Source: an uncultured Oleiphilus sp. (GTDB lineage: Bacteria; Pseudomonadota; Gammaproteobacteria; Pseudomonadales; Oleiphilaceae). Taken from it: a DNA stretch of 64,000 nt. Location: NCBI GenBank assembly GCA_913020045.1, contig CAJWBE010000001.1, forward strand, positions 1 through 64,000, given 5' to 3'. Both the position numbers and the translations under genes were made by a program. Below, in pieces: positions 38,287 through 47,462 of the stretch. The notes beneath the pieces were generated by a model. That model was not told where the DNA came from and did not search any database. It worked only from the letters and a program-made list of their open reading frames with translations. The first letter of the stretch is position 1; each line of letters starts with the position of its first letter.

Positions 38287-38514
38287 TCAACATGCGACTC
38301 TATGCTCGCACTCTACGCCAAAGCAATCCGAAGCCTGAATCTGTCGGATGAACAACATCGCTTCCATTTCTGCTTCACTTCGTGTTCTGTATGGACCCAA
38401 CACACCTTCGCGCGTAGTAAAATACCAGAGCCCTTGCACATTGAAGAAACGAGAATTTGAGCGGTAAGGAAACATCTCTCCTTCGAAACGACATCTTGTA
38501 GTGTTTAAAATCAT
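38287..38514 (-). CDS. Small conserved protein, DUF6316-like
   Basis: The 75-residue product contains FPYRSNSRFFNVQGLWYFTTREG-like sequence, GPYRTRSEAE and MEAMLFIRQIQ. This R-x-x-RFF...WYF-x-TREG...GPF/Y-x-SR-x-EAE pattern fits the small DUF6316-type proteins of Pseudomonas and marine Gammaproteobacteria, which have no known role. GGGAGGTG lies 3-10 bases upstream of ATG 38514; the open frame extends 20 more codons but with no better start. It is convergent with the preceding truncated frame. Confidence 0.7.
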   Translation of the reverse strand: MILNTTRCRFEGEMFPYRSNSRFFNVQGLWYFTTREGVLGPYRTRSEAEMEAMLFIRQIQASDCFGVECEHRVAC

Positions 38515-38941
38515 AACCACCTCCCAACGATACTTAGGAATAAACAAGAAATGGCCCAATAAAAATAAAATCAAATAATATCAACAAAATAACATGCAAA
38601 TCTATTATTCGAACGCGTGAAAATCTCGGCGTATTCTGCAAATTGCGATGCATAATACAAAAACTTGATTGGCGCACATCACGCTTAGAATATCTTTAAA
38701 GCCTTAAAGGAGAGGGAGAAAAAATAACGGTGCTCACGCCACACATCCTTGGCCAGCAATTGATGGGGCGCCAGCAATATGATGAAATCGTTCTAACGAT
38801 CAACGAAACGCCTCGCTACCTAGAGATTCAAGAAATTCACTAGTTTCATGTTCATACCATAGCTTAACCCTCGCTACTCAGCACCTGTGCATAGTAGACT
38901 CCAGCGAATAACATCACCTATTGATAAGAAAGTATTCAACC
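38515..38941. other. 427-bp region upstream of the patatin gene
   Basis: AT-rich up to about 38700. It holds one short frame with a good ribosome-binding site (38730-38843) and otherwise no gene that I can support. No clear promoter or terminator was recognised. Confidence 0.4.
38730..38843 (+). CDS. Possible 37-residue protein (uncertain)
   Basis: GTG 38730 is preceded by AAAGGAGAGGGAG about 10 bases upstream. The peptide ends QQYDEIVLTINETPRYLEIQ and is polar, with no membrane segment. No family is recognised. The strong ribosome-binding site is the only support. Confidence 0.3.
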   Translation: MLTPHILGQQLMGRQQYDEIVLTINETPRYLEIQEIH

Positions 38942-39820
38942 ATGACATGGAGCCCCTTCAACTCGAAAATTGGACTCGCCCTCGGCGGCGGCGCCGCAAA
39001 AGGCATTGCGCATATCGGTGTATTGAAAGCATTTGAGGAAGAGCAGATAGAAATCTCGTGCATCTCTGGCACCAGTGTTGGTGCGCTGGTAGCAAGCTAC
39101 CACGCATTCGGTCAGGCTAGCGATCAGATAATGTCTATTGGCGCGACCTTGAACCTGTCGAAAATGATCAATTTTACTTGGAAAAAACGAGGCTTCTTTA
39201 GCACCGACCCGATCAAAGAAATGATCCATCGAGACCTCGGCAATGTGAACATCGAAGATGCCAACATCCCTCTTGCTATCTGCACTACCGATATCGAAAC
39301 AGGGAAGCAGGTGATATTTGATAAAGGAAACTTGGCAGACGCTGTATGCGCGTCAATGGCAGTGCCAGGACTGTTTGTTCCCGTACAAATTGGAACTCGC
39401 ACATTGGTGGATGGCGGCATCCTCGAAAACGTTCCCGTATCGCCTCTCAAAGCAATGGGCGCAGGCATTATCGTAGCCATCGACCTAACACATACCAAGC
39501 GCTATACCGAACCAAAAGATACGCTAGATGTCGTCAGCAATGCCATTGATATAGGGATGGACCTTCGTACTCGGCGACAGCTCAAACAAGCAGATATCAA
39601 AGTCGAACTAAACTTGACCAAATACAGCCGAACCAATAACGCCGACTCAGTTGAGGCGCTCATGCTGGAAGGCTATCGTCCAATGAAGCAAAAAATCAAA
39701 GAGGTACTCTGGTACAAGCGCAACAATACCTTATACCATTTGGCAAAAATACTGGTCGATCTGATGCCCTTTAAAATCCCAGAACTAATTAGACGCCTTT
39801 ACGCGAAGCTACCGAGCTAG
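38942..39820 (+). CDS. Patatin-like phospholipase/esterase (RssA family)
   Basis: The 292-residue protein has the patatin catalytic signs: oxyanion loop GGGAAKG (about 15-21), nucleophile motif GTSVG (Ser45) and the Asp of DGG. It is like E. coli RssA, with no signal peptide, so it acts in the cytoplasm or at the inner membrane. Its lipid substrate is unknown. ATG 38942 gives the conserved start; TTG 38921 is possible but adds seven residues without support. Confidence 0.88.
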   Translation: MTWSPFNSKIGLALGGGAAKGIAHIGVLKAFEEEQIEISCISGTSVGALVASYHAFGQASDQIMSIGATLNLSKMINFTWKKRGFFSTDPIKEMIHRDLGNVNIEDANIPLAICTTDIETGKQVIFDKGNLADAVCASMAVPGLFVPVQIGTRTLVDGGILENVPVSPLKAMGAGIIVAIDLTHTKRYTEPKDTLDVVSNAIDIGMDLRTRRQLKQADIKVELNLTKYSRTNNADSVEALMLEGYRPMKQKIKEVLWYKRNNTLYHLAKILVDLMPFKIPELIRRLYAKLPS

Positions 39821-39892
39821 AATCAAAATAAGCCTCGATAGACTGCAACGAAACCCGCGCCCAAAACCCCGTTTTATCTGCCTATTAAAGCG

Positions 39893-39925
39893 CACTAGTT
39901 ATGATATTAAACGTCATAACTAGTG
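39893..39925. terminator. Hairpin spanning the gnd stop codon
   Basis: CACTAGTTATGA (39893-39904) and TCATAACTAGTG (39914-39925) are perfect 12-base arms with a 9-base loop. The right arm codes the last residues of gnd, and the stop codon lies in the loop. It probably ends or protects the zwf-pgl-gnd transcript, although the following T run is weak. Confidence 0.55.
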
Positions 39926-41355
39926 GAAGACACATCTCCACCTTGGCCAGTCCAATCTGTATGAAAAAACTCTCCACGTGGCGCGTCTACTCGCTCATAA
40001 GTATGTGCGCCAAAATAATCGCGCTGTGCTTGAATCATATTGGCTGGCAGGCGCCCAGTGGTGTAGCCATCTAGAAAACTTAACGCCGACGTCATGCAAG
40101 GCATAGGCAAACCTATTTCAATCGATTTAGCACAAACCCTTCGCCAAGCCCCCATGCAGCGCTTGAGTATGCTTTGAAAGTAAGGGTCTGTTCCAAGAAA
40201 GTTCAACGCTGGGTCTGTACTATAGGCGTCGCGAATATTACCTAGAAAAGCGCTTCGAATAATACAGCCCCCACGCCACATCAGCGCGACACCGCCATAG
40301 TTTAGGTCCCACGAATGCTCCTGAGAAGCCTCACGCATCAGCATAAAACCTTGCGCATAAGATATGATTTTTGACGCGAGCAGCGCATCATGAAGGTCAG
40401 CAACCCAAGCTGCTTTGTCGCCTTCTAGCGAAGTAATCGACTTATTAAAAAGCCCTTCTGCTTTGACTCGCTCCTCTTTCATCGACGACAAACATCGAGC
40501 AAACACAGACTCACTAATGAGTGTCAAAGGAACACCGAGATCCAAAGCGTTTATTCCGGTCCATTTGCCAGTTCCTTTTTGGCCGGCAGCATCCAAAATA
40601 TTGTCCAACATGGGCACGCCGTGCTGATCTTTATAACCCATAATATCAGCGCTTATTTGAATCAAGTAACTGTCCAGCTCAGTCTTAGTCCAGTCGTCTA
40701 GTACGCCCGTCATTTCTTCTGGGCTCATTTTTAGTGCCGAGTTCATAAAGTGATAAGCTTCGCTAATCAGCTGCATATCACCATATTCAATACCATTGTG
40801 AACCATCTTCACGAAGTGACCTGCGCCACCGTTTCCGACCCAGCCACAGCATGGTTCTTGATCATCTGTTTTGGCAGAAATCGCTTCAAAAATTGGCTGT
40901 AAAGCGGGCCATGCAGCCGGATCACCTCCTGGCATAATAGATGGCCCATAGCGAGCACCCTCCTCCCCTCCAGACACACCCGTGCCGACAAAGTGGAGCC
41001 CACTTTTTGTTAACCGCTCGACGCGTCGAGAAGTATCTGGAAAATTAGAATTTCCTCCATCGACAATAATATCCCCCGCATCAAGTAACGGAATTAATTG
41101 ATCAACAAAATCATCAACGACACTGCCAGCGCGCACCATCAACATTATTTTGCGAGGCTTGGCTAGTCGATCAACCAGTTGCTCTAAAGAATGCGCGCCG
41201 ATGACATTGGTCCCTTTCGCCGCGCCCGCTAAAAAATCATCAACCTTAGACGTCGTTCGGTTATAAGCGACCACCTTAAAGCCATGGTCATTCATATTAA
41301 GGATTAAGTTTTGACCCATCACTGCAAGCCCAATCACCCCAATATCTGCATTCAT
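39907..41355 (-). CDS. gnd: 6-phosphogluconate dehydrogenase (decarboxylating)
   Basis: The 482-residue enzyme converts 6-phosphogluconate to ribulose 5-phosphate, CO2 and NADPH. It shows the nucleotide fold GVIGLAVMGQNLILNM, IIVDGGNSNFPDT, GTGVSGGEEGARYGPSIMPGG, and the C-terminal RDYFGAHTYERVD. Length is that of the long (about 470-480) class. The ATG at 41355 has GGAGGT before it; the open frame upstream adds 16 residues without support. It overlaps pgl by 4 bp (ATGA), so the two are translated together. Confidence 0.95.
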   Translation of the reverse strand: MNADIGVIGLAVMGQNLILNMNDHGFKVVAYNRTTSKVDDFLAGAAKGTNVIGAHSLEQLVDRLAKPRKIMLMVRAGSVVDDFVDQLIPLLDAGDIIVDGGNSNFPDTSRRVERLTKSGLHFVGTGVSGGEEGARYGPSIMPGGDPAAWPALQPIFEAISAKTDDQEPCCGWVGNGGAGHFVKMVHNGIEYGDMQLISEAYHFMNSALKMSPEEMTGVLDDWTKTELDSYLIQISADIMGYKDQHGVPMLDNILDAAGQKGTGKWTGINALDLGVPLTLISESVFARCLSSMKEERVKAEGLFNKSITSLEGDKAAWVADLHDALLASKIISYAQGFMLMREASQEHSWDLNYGGVALMWRGGCIIRSAFLGNIRDAYSTDPALNFLGTDPYFQSILKRCMGAWRRVCAKSIEIGLPMPCMTSALSFLDGYTTGRLPANMIQAQRDYFGAHTYERVDAPRGEFFHTDWTGQGGDVSSTSYDV

Positions 41356-42086
41356 CGTAAACCTCCTTTTAATTGCCCAGCAGACTCTGCATCGAGCCAC
41401 CACTGAGTCTCACCTTCGAGCGAACGAATCCGAGCAGCAGGTAAGCCTTCAGATTCAGGCGAGTCAGGCGCACCTAGTACCTGCCTAACAATGGCGCTTT
41501 TTGAGGCGCCCATCGCCAAATACGTCACCCGTCTTGCATTGCCAATAACACCCGCTGATAACGACAACCTTACCTGAGAAGATTGCGGGTGATGTGCAAC
41601 CACCACTGCATCGCTCGCATCTAGCTTATATTCATTTGGAAATAACGACGCCGTATGGCCATCCTCCCCTACACCGAGAATCACCCAGTCAAACTGAGGC
41701 AAACCGTTTACAAGTGGCAAACGATCCAACAATTCATTCGATAACCTAAGTCGCTCCTGAGCTGGGTCCTCTTCGCCGCGAATGCGATGAATATTTCCTG
41801 CCGCCAGATCGACTTTCTCGAATAGCAAACGCTTTGCTACCCCGTAGTTACTCTCATCACTTTGCGGCGATACGCAGCGCTCGTCGCCCCACCAAAAATG
41901 AAGGTGAGGCCAATGAATGGATTCACGAAAAGCCGTCGCGGCGAGAAACTCAAACCACCGCATCGGCGTACTCCCGCCAGACAGCGCGATATGCACTGTC
42001 CGCTTGCCCTCGCTTAAGGTCTGCAGTTCATCAGACAAAGCGGTTACGAGACACAACACGTTATCAAACACTTTTATATCAGCCAT
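41352..42086 (-). CDS. pgl: 6-phosphogluconolactonase
   Basis: The 244-residue protein hydrolyses 6-phosphogluconolactone, the link between Zwf and Gnd. Diagnostic segments are VHIALSGGSTPMRWFEFL, FWWGDERCV and LGVGEDGHTASLFP. It is the DevB/SOL-type lactonase. The start ATG 42086 (MADIKVF) is preferred to the in-frame TTG at 42098. It overlaps gnd by 4 bp and follows zwf. Confidence 0.94.
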   Translation of the reverse strand: MADIKVFDNVLCLVTALSDELQTLSEGKRTVHIALSGGSTPMRWFEFLAATAFRESIHWPHLHFWWGDERCVSPQSDESNYGVAKRLLFEKVDLAAGNIHRIRGEEDPAQERLRLSNELLDRLPLVNGLPQFDWVILGVGEDGHTASLFPNEYKLDASDAVVVAHHPQSSQVRLSLSAGVIGNARRVTYLAMGASKSAIVRQVLGAPDSPESEGLPAARIRSLEGETQWWLDAESAGQLKGGLR

Positions 42087-42158
42087 AGCCGCTCTCAATC
42101 GATTTTGTTTAAGGAGTATCTAACTAACGCTCGGTTACTCAACAATCACAACGACTCA

Positions 42159-43658
42159 CTACAACTCGCAATAATGCGTATTCGTTAGGTTCTTACAAGG
42201 ATAGCGCCATCGACGACCATCACGTTCAAGTAGAGCATCAGCTTCTTTCGGCCCCCACGTCCCACAAGCATAGCCGTACAAAGCCATCGGGCCGTCTTTG
42301 TAATTCAGAATCGGTGCGACAAACTTCCAGCAGGCTAGCACTGCATCGCTACGAGCAAATAAAGTCGCGTCACCATTCAATGCATCAAGTAATAGTCGCT
42401 CATAGGCGCTCAATAATTTAGTTTCGCCCAAGTCCTGATAGCGAAAATCCATCGACACATCTTCAGCTTCGAATCCCGCCCCCGGCTTTTTAAGCCCAAA
42501 ATTCATGACAATGCCTTCGTCAGGTTGTATTCGTATAATTAACTTATTGGCGGGCGCATTTTGACTAAATACCGGGTGTGGGGTGGGCCTAAAATGAATA
42601 ACCACTTCAGTCACCCTCGTTGGCAACCGTTTGCCCGTGCGCACATAAAAAGGCACACCACTCCAGCGCCAATTCTCTATCTGAAGCTTCAAACCTAGGT
42701 ACGTTTCTGTTCTGGACTCAGATGCCACTCCATTTTCATCACGATATCCGGGCAACGTATCTCCCCGAACTTCGGACTCTGTATATTGGCCCAGGACTAA
42801 ATTATGTTCGAGGTCATGATCAGAAAGAGGACGTAAGCTTTGCAATACTTTCACGACTTCATCGCGTGTTGCATCCGCATTAATCGCCGCTGGCGGCTCC
42901 ATTGCAATCATCGCTAGCACTTGCAACAAGTGATTCTGGAACATATCACGAAGCGCACCGGAGCCGTCGTAATATCCACCTCGCTCCTCAACACCTAGCA
43001 GCTCTGCACCAGTTATTTCAACGTAATCAATGAAGTTACGACTCCACAAAGGCTCGAACATGCCATTGGCAAAACGAAATACCAACAAGTTCTGAACCGT
43101 TTCTTTGCCTAGGTAATGGTCGATACGATAAATCTGATGCTCTTCAAAGTACTGGTGCAACTGATCATCAAGCGCGACAGCGCTTTCAAAATCATAACCA
43201 ATCGGTTTTTCAACGATTAATCGCTTCCAGCCTTCAGCCTCTTTATTTAACTCATGGGCCGCCAGACAGCGTGGTATCACACCAAATAGGCTGGGCGGTG
43301 TTGCCAAGTAATACAAGGTATTGTGTGGCGCTTGATATTGTTCATACAGAGCTAATAATCGTTCTTTCAAACGACCATAGTCATGCTCGTCCGCAGTATT
43401 AATCGACAGATAGTAGAGGTGTTCCATAAACTCAGACAAACGCTGTGAGTCCATCCCTTCAATCTTCAGCATCTGAGAGGAAATAGCTTGCCTAAACTCA
43501 GTATCAGTAAACGCTGAACGACTAACGCCTAGAATGAAAAAGCGCGCAGGAAGCTGGTCGGTCGAAAACAAGTGGTAGAGCGCTGGCACTAATTTTCGAA
43601 AGTTCAAGTCGCCAGACGCGCCAAATATAACAACATTACTATTATCAGGAACCTTCAT
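42159..43658 (-). CDS. zwf: Glucose-6-phosphate 1-dehydrogenase
   Basis: Zwf oxidises glucose 6-phosphate to 6-phosphogluconolactone and yields NADPH. The 499-residue protein has the N-terminal [16 protein letters not shown] and the active-site [13 protein letters not shown], with its catalytic His and Lys. No Edd/Eda genes are visible; the cluster is zwf-pgl-gnd, a complete oxidative pentose phosphate branch. It lies 7 bp downstream of the thioesterase gene, so a four-gene operon is possible. Confidence 0.95.
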   Translation of the reverse strand: MKVPDNSNVVIFGASGDLNFRKLVPALYHLFSTDQLPARFFILGVSRSAFTDTEFRQAISSQMLKIEGMDSQRLSEFMEHLYYLSINTADEHDYGRLKERLLALYEQYQAPHNTLYYLATPPSLFGVIPRCLAAHELNKEAEGWKRLIVEKPIGYDFESAVALDDQLHQYFEEHQIYRIDHYLGKETVQNLLVFRFANGMFEPLWSRNFIDYVEITGAELLGVEERGGYYDGSGALRDMFQNHLLQVLAMIAMEPPAAINADATRDEVVKVLQSLRPLSDHDLEHNLVLGQYTESEVRGDTLPGYRDENGVASESRTETYLGLKLQIENWRWSGVPFYVRTGKRLPTRVTEVVIHFRPTPHPVFSQNAPANKLIIRIQPDEGIVMNFGLKKPGAGFEAEDVSMDFRYQDLGETKLLSAYERLLLDALNGDATLFARSDAVLACWKFVAPILNYKDGPMALYGYACGTWGPKEADALLERDGRRWRYPCKNLTNTHYCEL

Positions 43659-43665
43659 AAGAATC

Positions 43666-44094
43666 CTACAAATTGTCTAGCTGAATGATTCGCTCTCGAA
43701 TGACGTCAGGAATGACGTGTTTGCACTGATTTTGATAATCGTAAAACACAATCTCACCTTCGCCCACCGCCACAACTCGGCCACTGTTGTGGCTCTTAAC
43801 GAAGTATTTCATCGTAAAACGGTCATCGCTTATCAGGCTAAGACCCGCGGCAATCGACACGGTATCCGGATAGACCAATGGAGCTTTATAGCGACACTGC
43901 GTAGAAGCCAGTATGGGGCCAATCCCAGAACTTTCTTTCAAACTACTGACACCAGTTTGGTCGAAGTATGCCATTCTAGCGGTCTCAAAGTATCGAAAAT
44001 AAACAGCATTATTAACATGCTGATAAGCATCCATTTCACCCCAGGCAACCGGTGTATGAACAACCACCTGACAATCATCAAACTCTAAAGACAC
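43666..44094 (-). CDS. Hotdog-fold acyl-CoA thioesterase (4-hydroxybenzoyl-CoA thioesterase family)
   Basis: The 142-residue protein is a hotdog thioesterase with the family's [23 protein letters not shown] segment, in which D and H-V-N-N-A-x-Y form the active-site region. The substrate is unknown. It starts at GTG 44094 behind GAGG. It precedes zwf by 7 bp, so it is probably read through into the pentose phosphate genes, an odd partnership without known functional logic. Confidence 0.88.
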   Translation of the reverse strand: MSLEFDDCQVVVHTPVAWGEMDAYQHVNNAVYFRYFETARMAYFDQTGVSSLKESSGIGPILASTQCRYKAPLVYPDTVSIAAGLSLISDDRFTMKYFVKSHNSGRVVAVGEGEIVFYDYQNQCKHVIPDVIRERIIQLDNL

Positions 44095-44151
44095 ACCCTA
44101 CCTCGCATAGAAATTCATCAGCCGACCGACGCCAATATTTACGCCGATCAC

Positions 44152-44886
44152 TTATAAAGTACCGCCTGATCTGCATTCAGATATCGCATGATTGAACCCA
44201 CCTAAGAAGCTTGGGTTTCTCGCTAGAAAATGATTACCAAAATACACCCCTAAAGGCTGCTGCACTGACTCCTTTTTGACAAAATCTAAAGGCTCTAGTC
44301 CAAGTGAAGTAAGGCTATGATCGAACATCAGGTCCGTTAAAAACAAGCCATCTAAGCGACCAATTTCTAGCAGCGAGATTAACTCTTTTTCAGTTGTTTT
44401 GGTGATCACATTACGGTGCGTCTCCATCAACAAGCGATGCATATTGGTTCCAAAAACAGTACCCACCATCGCATTTTCTCGGAACTCATTGGATTGTGGG
44501 TCTAACTCAAGACCTGTTCGAAAAAACCATGACCGAGAGCCACTAAACAGAGGCGCAGACTGCTGTGCATACGCATCACGTGCGTCATTGCGAGAAGCAA
44601 CAAAAAAGGCGTCACTTTCACCCAACTCTACATTTTTTTGCGCTCGGGCCCAGGGCAAGACATCTATTTTGTACGTTCTCCCTAACTGAGCCATGGCACA
44701 ACCAACGAGTGGAATAGCAAAACCCCCAAGCTCTCCATCCTGGGAATACATTTGATAGGGTGAAATGATAGCGGTGGAAAAATGAATCGCTGAATTAGCC
44801 GCCTCAGAGGCCGATAAGCCCTCTGCACTCAGGAGAAACACAACGAACAACCCAGACAATATTCGTGACATTAGAGTTATACTCAT
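44152..44886 (-). CDS. Periplasmic amino-acid-binding-like protein (SBP family 3 type)
   Basis: The 244-residue precursor has a signal peptide (about 1-27) followed by a type II periplasmic binding fold: FSTAIISPYQMYSQDGELGGFAIPLV and WARAQKNVELGESDAFFVA resemble SBP_bac_3-like proteins of Pseudomonas and Shewanella that stand alone without a transporter. The ligand is unknown. The start is unsure: ATG 44886 lies 4 bases from a hairpin (AGCGTC-AATC-GACGCT at 44891-44906), whereas ATG 44871 gives MSRILSGLFVVFLLSAEG. The next gene is convergent. Confidence 0.75.
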   Translation of the reverse strand: MSITLMSRILSGLFVVFLLSAEGLSASEAANSAIHFSTAIISPYQMYSQDGELGGFAIPLVGCAMAQLGRTYKIDVLPWARAQKNVELGESDAFFVASRNDARDAYAQQSAPLFSGSRSWFFRTGLELDPQSNEFRENAMVGTVFGTNMHRLLMETHRNVITKTTEKELISLLEIGRLDGLFLTDLMFDHSLTSLGLEPLDFVKKESVQQPLGVYFGNHFLARNPSFLGGFNHAISECRSGGTL

Positions 44887-44890
44887 CAGC

Positions 44891-44906
44891 AGCGTCAATC
44901 GACGCT
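44891..44906. repeat. 16-bp hairpin next to the binding-protein start
   Basis: AGCGTC-AATC-GACGCT is a perfect 6-bp stem with a 4-base loop. If translation starts at 44886, this stem lies within the ribosome footprint, which suggests either the later start at 44871 or translational control. Confidence 0.4.
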
Positions 44907-45061
44907 CGAAACATACCGCTAACTATTGAAGCTTGCGTGAGCCGCAAACAGTAAGGAAACAGTATAGACCGCACAATGAAAGCGGCACAAGCCGAATGGC
45001 GATGCGACACAACTAGCATTTAATGGATAAATAAAGAAAAGCGATTTCTACTGGAGAAAGC

Positions 45062-45688
45062 ATGAGCTTTTACGACGACAAAGTCTTGCCCCACTTGATC
45101 AACTGCGCATGCAGTAGCCCCCCTGTTATGCACTATAGAAAGAAAATGGTGCCCAAATGCCGTGGCAAAGTTCTGGAGGTTGGAATGGGTTCGGGCATCA
45201 ATTTGCAATACTACGCCAATGATAAAGTGGATTTTATATGGGGGCTTGAGCCTTCCGAGGGCATGAGGAAAAAAGCTCAGAAAAATCTTAACAATAGCCC
45301 GATAGAAGTTCGCTGGCTTGACTTACCCGGAGAGAAGATCCCTCTAGAAGATGATAGCGTCGATACCGTATTGCTCACCTTTACCTTGTGCACGATTCCG
45401 GACTGGTCTGCCGCATTGCAGCAAATGAAACGCGTCCTCAAGCCCTCGGGGACGCTATACTTTTGCGAACATGGACAAGCTGAGAGTGACTCAGTAAAAC
45501 GCTGGCAAGATAGGGTAAACCCACTTTGGACAAAACTCGCCGGCGGCTGCAACCTGAACCGGAACATTAGCGATCTCATCAGTAAAAGCGGTTTTGAGAT
45601 CAAAAAATTAGAAACCGAATTCGCGAAAAAAACCCCAAAAATTGCCGGTTATATCTACTTCGGAGAGGCGGTTATCGCGCAAGCGTAG
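45062..45688 (+). CDS. Class I SAM-dependent methyltransferase
   Basis: The 208-residue protein has SAM motif I LEVGMGSGIN, acidic motif II ending near GLEPSEG, and the motif IV-like VDTVLLTFTLCTIPD. The overall sequence (N-terminal CACSSPP, C-terminal GYIYFGEAVI) resembles the METTL7/UbiE-like group, so a small-molecule or lipid substrate is likely. The SAM-binding part is clear but the substrate is unknown. GGAG lies about 8 bases before the ATG. It converges with the crotonase gene. Confidence 0.88.
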   Translation: MSFYDDKVLPHLINCACSSPPVMHYRKKMVPKCRGKVLEVGMGSGINLQYYANDKVDFIWGLEPSEGMRKKAQKNLNNSPIEVRWLDLPGEKIPLEDDSVDTVLLTFTLCTIPDWSAALQQMKRVLKPSGTLYFCEHGQAESDSVKRWQDRVNPLWTKLAGGCNLNRNISDLISKSGFEIKKLETEFAKKTPKIAGYIYFGEAVIAQA

Positions 45689-45706
45689 CGCGGATAAGAA
45701 AGATCT

Positions 45707-45741
45707 GTTAGCCCAACCAAAGCAACCTAGGTTGGGCTAAC
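45707..45741. terminator. Bidirectional terminator, methyltransferase and crotonase genes
   Basis: GTTAGCCCAACC (45707-45718) and GGTTGGGCTAAC (45730-45741) are perfect 12-base arms with an 11-base loop between convergent genes. T runs are poor on both sides, so it may rely on stem strength. Confidence 0.65.
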
Positions 45742-45747
45742 ATAGAA

Positions 45748-46611
45748 TCACTCAAACAGTGGCTTGATTGGAAACAATGGGTCGTACGCCGCTTCAGTTT
45801 TTTGAACTTTCGCCGCGAATGCCTTCATCATATCTTGCGGTCTAAACATACCTGACTGCCATGCCGCCATGTACTTGAGACTGTCTTCTACAGAATGGTC
45901 TCGACTGTAGTTAAGCATTTCTTTACAACCGGTCACGGCCAATGGTGAATTGGCGGCGATTTTTCTGGCGATTTCCATCACGCCATCCAGCATGGCTTGA
46001 TGATCCGCATATACCTCGTTCACGAACCCCAACTGCTTACATTCATTAGCACCAAACTTTCGTCCAGTATACGCCAGCTCACGCACGACGCCTTCCGGCA
46101 TTAGTTTTGGCAGACGCTGCAAGGTACCCATATCAGCGGTCATACCGATCTCAGTTTCTTTAATAGTAAAGTAAGCATCTTCGGTACAGTAGCGAGAGTC
46201 TGCGCAACAAGACAAGTCCAGCGCACCGCCAATACAACCGCCTTGGATCGCGACTAGCACCGGAATTCGTACTTTCTCAATAGCCGTTAACGTATCCTGC
46301 AGTTGCAACACAACGCGACGTAAGTTCTCGCCCATGCGTCCCGGATCACCGGTCATCGGAATAGTATTTGGATTCTGGAAAACAGATAAATCCATACCTG
46401 CTGAAAAATGCTTACCTGTTGACGAAATCACGATCACACGCAAATCGTCAAGACCCTCTAACGCGCGAACAGCTTGCGGTAACTCAAGCCAAAAATCGAT
46501 GTTCATGCTATTCAAAGATTCAGGTCGGCTAAACTCGATATGACCGACATGATTATCGACACTCACATTAAAACTGTTAAAAGAGGGCAACGTTTGCACT
46601 GCTTCGCTCAT
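45748..46611 (-). CDS. Enoyl-CoA hydratase/isomerase family protein (dienoyl-CoA isomerase-like)
   Basis: The 287-residue crotonase-fold protein has the oxyanion-hole region HFSAGMDLS and GCIGGALDLSCCADSRYCT. IKETEIGMTADMGTLQRLPK resembles the catalytic Glu/Asp arrangement of delta3,5-delta2,4-dienoyl-CoA isomerase (ECH1), including ELAYTGRKF, so that activity is more likely than simple hydration. It would help degrade odd-positioned unsaturated fatty acids. It is divergent from the TetR-family regulator, which probably controls it through two palindromes in between. Confidence 0.88.
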   Translation of the reverse strand: MSEAVQTLPSFNSFNVSVDNHVGHIEFSRPESLNSMNIDFWLELPQAVRALEGLDDLRVIVISSTGKHFSAGMDLSVFQNPNTIPMTGDPGRMGENLRRVVLQLQDTLTAIEKVRIPVLVAIQGGCIGGALDLSCCADSRYCTEDAYFTIKETEIGMTADMGTLQRLPKLMPEGVVRELAYTGRKFGANECKQLGFVNEVYADHQAMLDGVMEIARKIAANSPLAVTGCKEMLNYSRDHSVEDSLKYMAAWQSGMFRPQDMMKAFAAKVQKTEAAYDPLFPIKPLFE

Positions 46612-46637
46612 AAGCTATCTACCTAGTTCGATTAATT

Positions 46638-46677
46638 TTGACAGCGTCAAGATAAAGCGATAACTTAACGGTGTCAA
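46638..46677. promoter_or_regulatory. Divergent promoters overlapping two operator-like palindromes
   Basis: TTGAC-AGC-GTCAA (46638-46650) is a perfect 5-3-5 palindrome, and TTAAC-GGT-GTCAA (46665-46677) a near copy, with centres 27 bp apart. The first overlaps a plus-strand -35 (TTGACA, 46638-46643) with -10 TAACTT at 46661. The second overlaps a minus-strand -35 (TTGACA, 46677-46672) with -10 TATCTT at 46654-46649, both with 17-base spacers. This fits autorepression and co-repression by the TetR protein. Confidence 0.65.
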
Positions 46678-46704
46678 GATCGCAACGACGGATAACCCAA
46701 GCGC

Positions 46705-47292
46705 GTGAGCCATACTAAGCCTCCCTACCATCATGGAAACCTAAAAGCTTCGCTACTAGGCGCTGCTCAAGAGATCCTCGAAACTCAAAGCCAAGACGCC
46801 CTATCAATGCGCTCGCTCGCCGAAAAAGTAGGCGTATCCCGCACTGCGCTTTACCACCACTTCAGTAACAAGAATGACCTGCTATGCGCGCTAGCAGAAA
46901 ATGGCTTTAGCCATCTTTATGAGCTCATATCAGAAAATAAGAACCACGACACTCCGGCTGAAGAGCAAGTACAAGCTGCCATTATCGGCTACTTAGAATT
47001 TTCCACTCAACACGCCGCCCAATACCAACTTATGTTCGGCAAAACGTTATGGCATACGGAACATGAAACACATTTTCAACGATATGCTAAAGACTGTTTT
47101 CGCCTCTATGTTTCGCTGTTTGAAACCCTTCAAGACAACCAAACCCTCCCAATGGATGAGCCGCCTCTGCGACTCGCCCAAATCATGTGGGCATCACTGC
47201 ATGGATTATCCCAGCTGATGAATGACGATATTCTCACGACAAAAGAAGAGCTGAATACCTTGGCAGAACACTTGTTAAAGCGCTTTTTATAG
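46705..47292 (+). CDS. TetR/AcrR family transcriptional regulator
   Basis: The 195-residue protein has a TetR helix-turn-helix at about residues 10-55 (SMRSLAEKVGVSRTALYHHFSNKNDLL), followed by a helical ligand domain. GTG 46705 is the best start, giving MSHTKPPYHHGNLKASLL, typical of this family. It is divergent from the crotonase gene. The palindromes between them are the likely operators. An acyl-CoA inducer is plausible given the neighbour. Confidence 0.9.
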   Translation: MSHTKPPYHHGNLKASLLGAAQEILETQSQDALSMRSLAEKVGVSRTALYHHFSNKNDLLCALAENGFSHLYELISENKNHDTPAEEQVQAAIIGYLEFSTQHAAQYQLMFGKTLWHTEHETHFQRYAKDCFRLYVSLFETLQDNQTLPMDEPPLRLAQIMWASLHGLSQLMNDDILTTKEELNTLAEHLLKRFL

Positions 47293-47462
47293 CGAATAGA
47301 GCCCTTCAGACAAAACGCTCTCAACCCAACAACCACACCATATCGCTAAGGTATGATAACTTTCTTCTTTAGATGGCACCGAGCGAAGAACCGTTTGGCC
47401 TGCTAGTGCGTACTCAAACACAAACGACCTCGACACAAATATTTCAACGACAGGAATAGACC

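Noticed and set aside
38218-38460. 80-codon plus-strand frame following the truncated GreA-like frame
   Set aside because: It is antisense to the DUF6316-like gene and does not contain the missing GreA/B residues, so it does not rescue the truncated gene.
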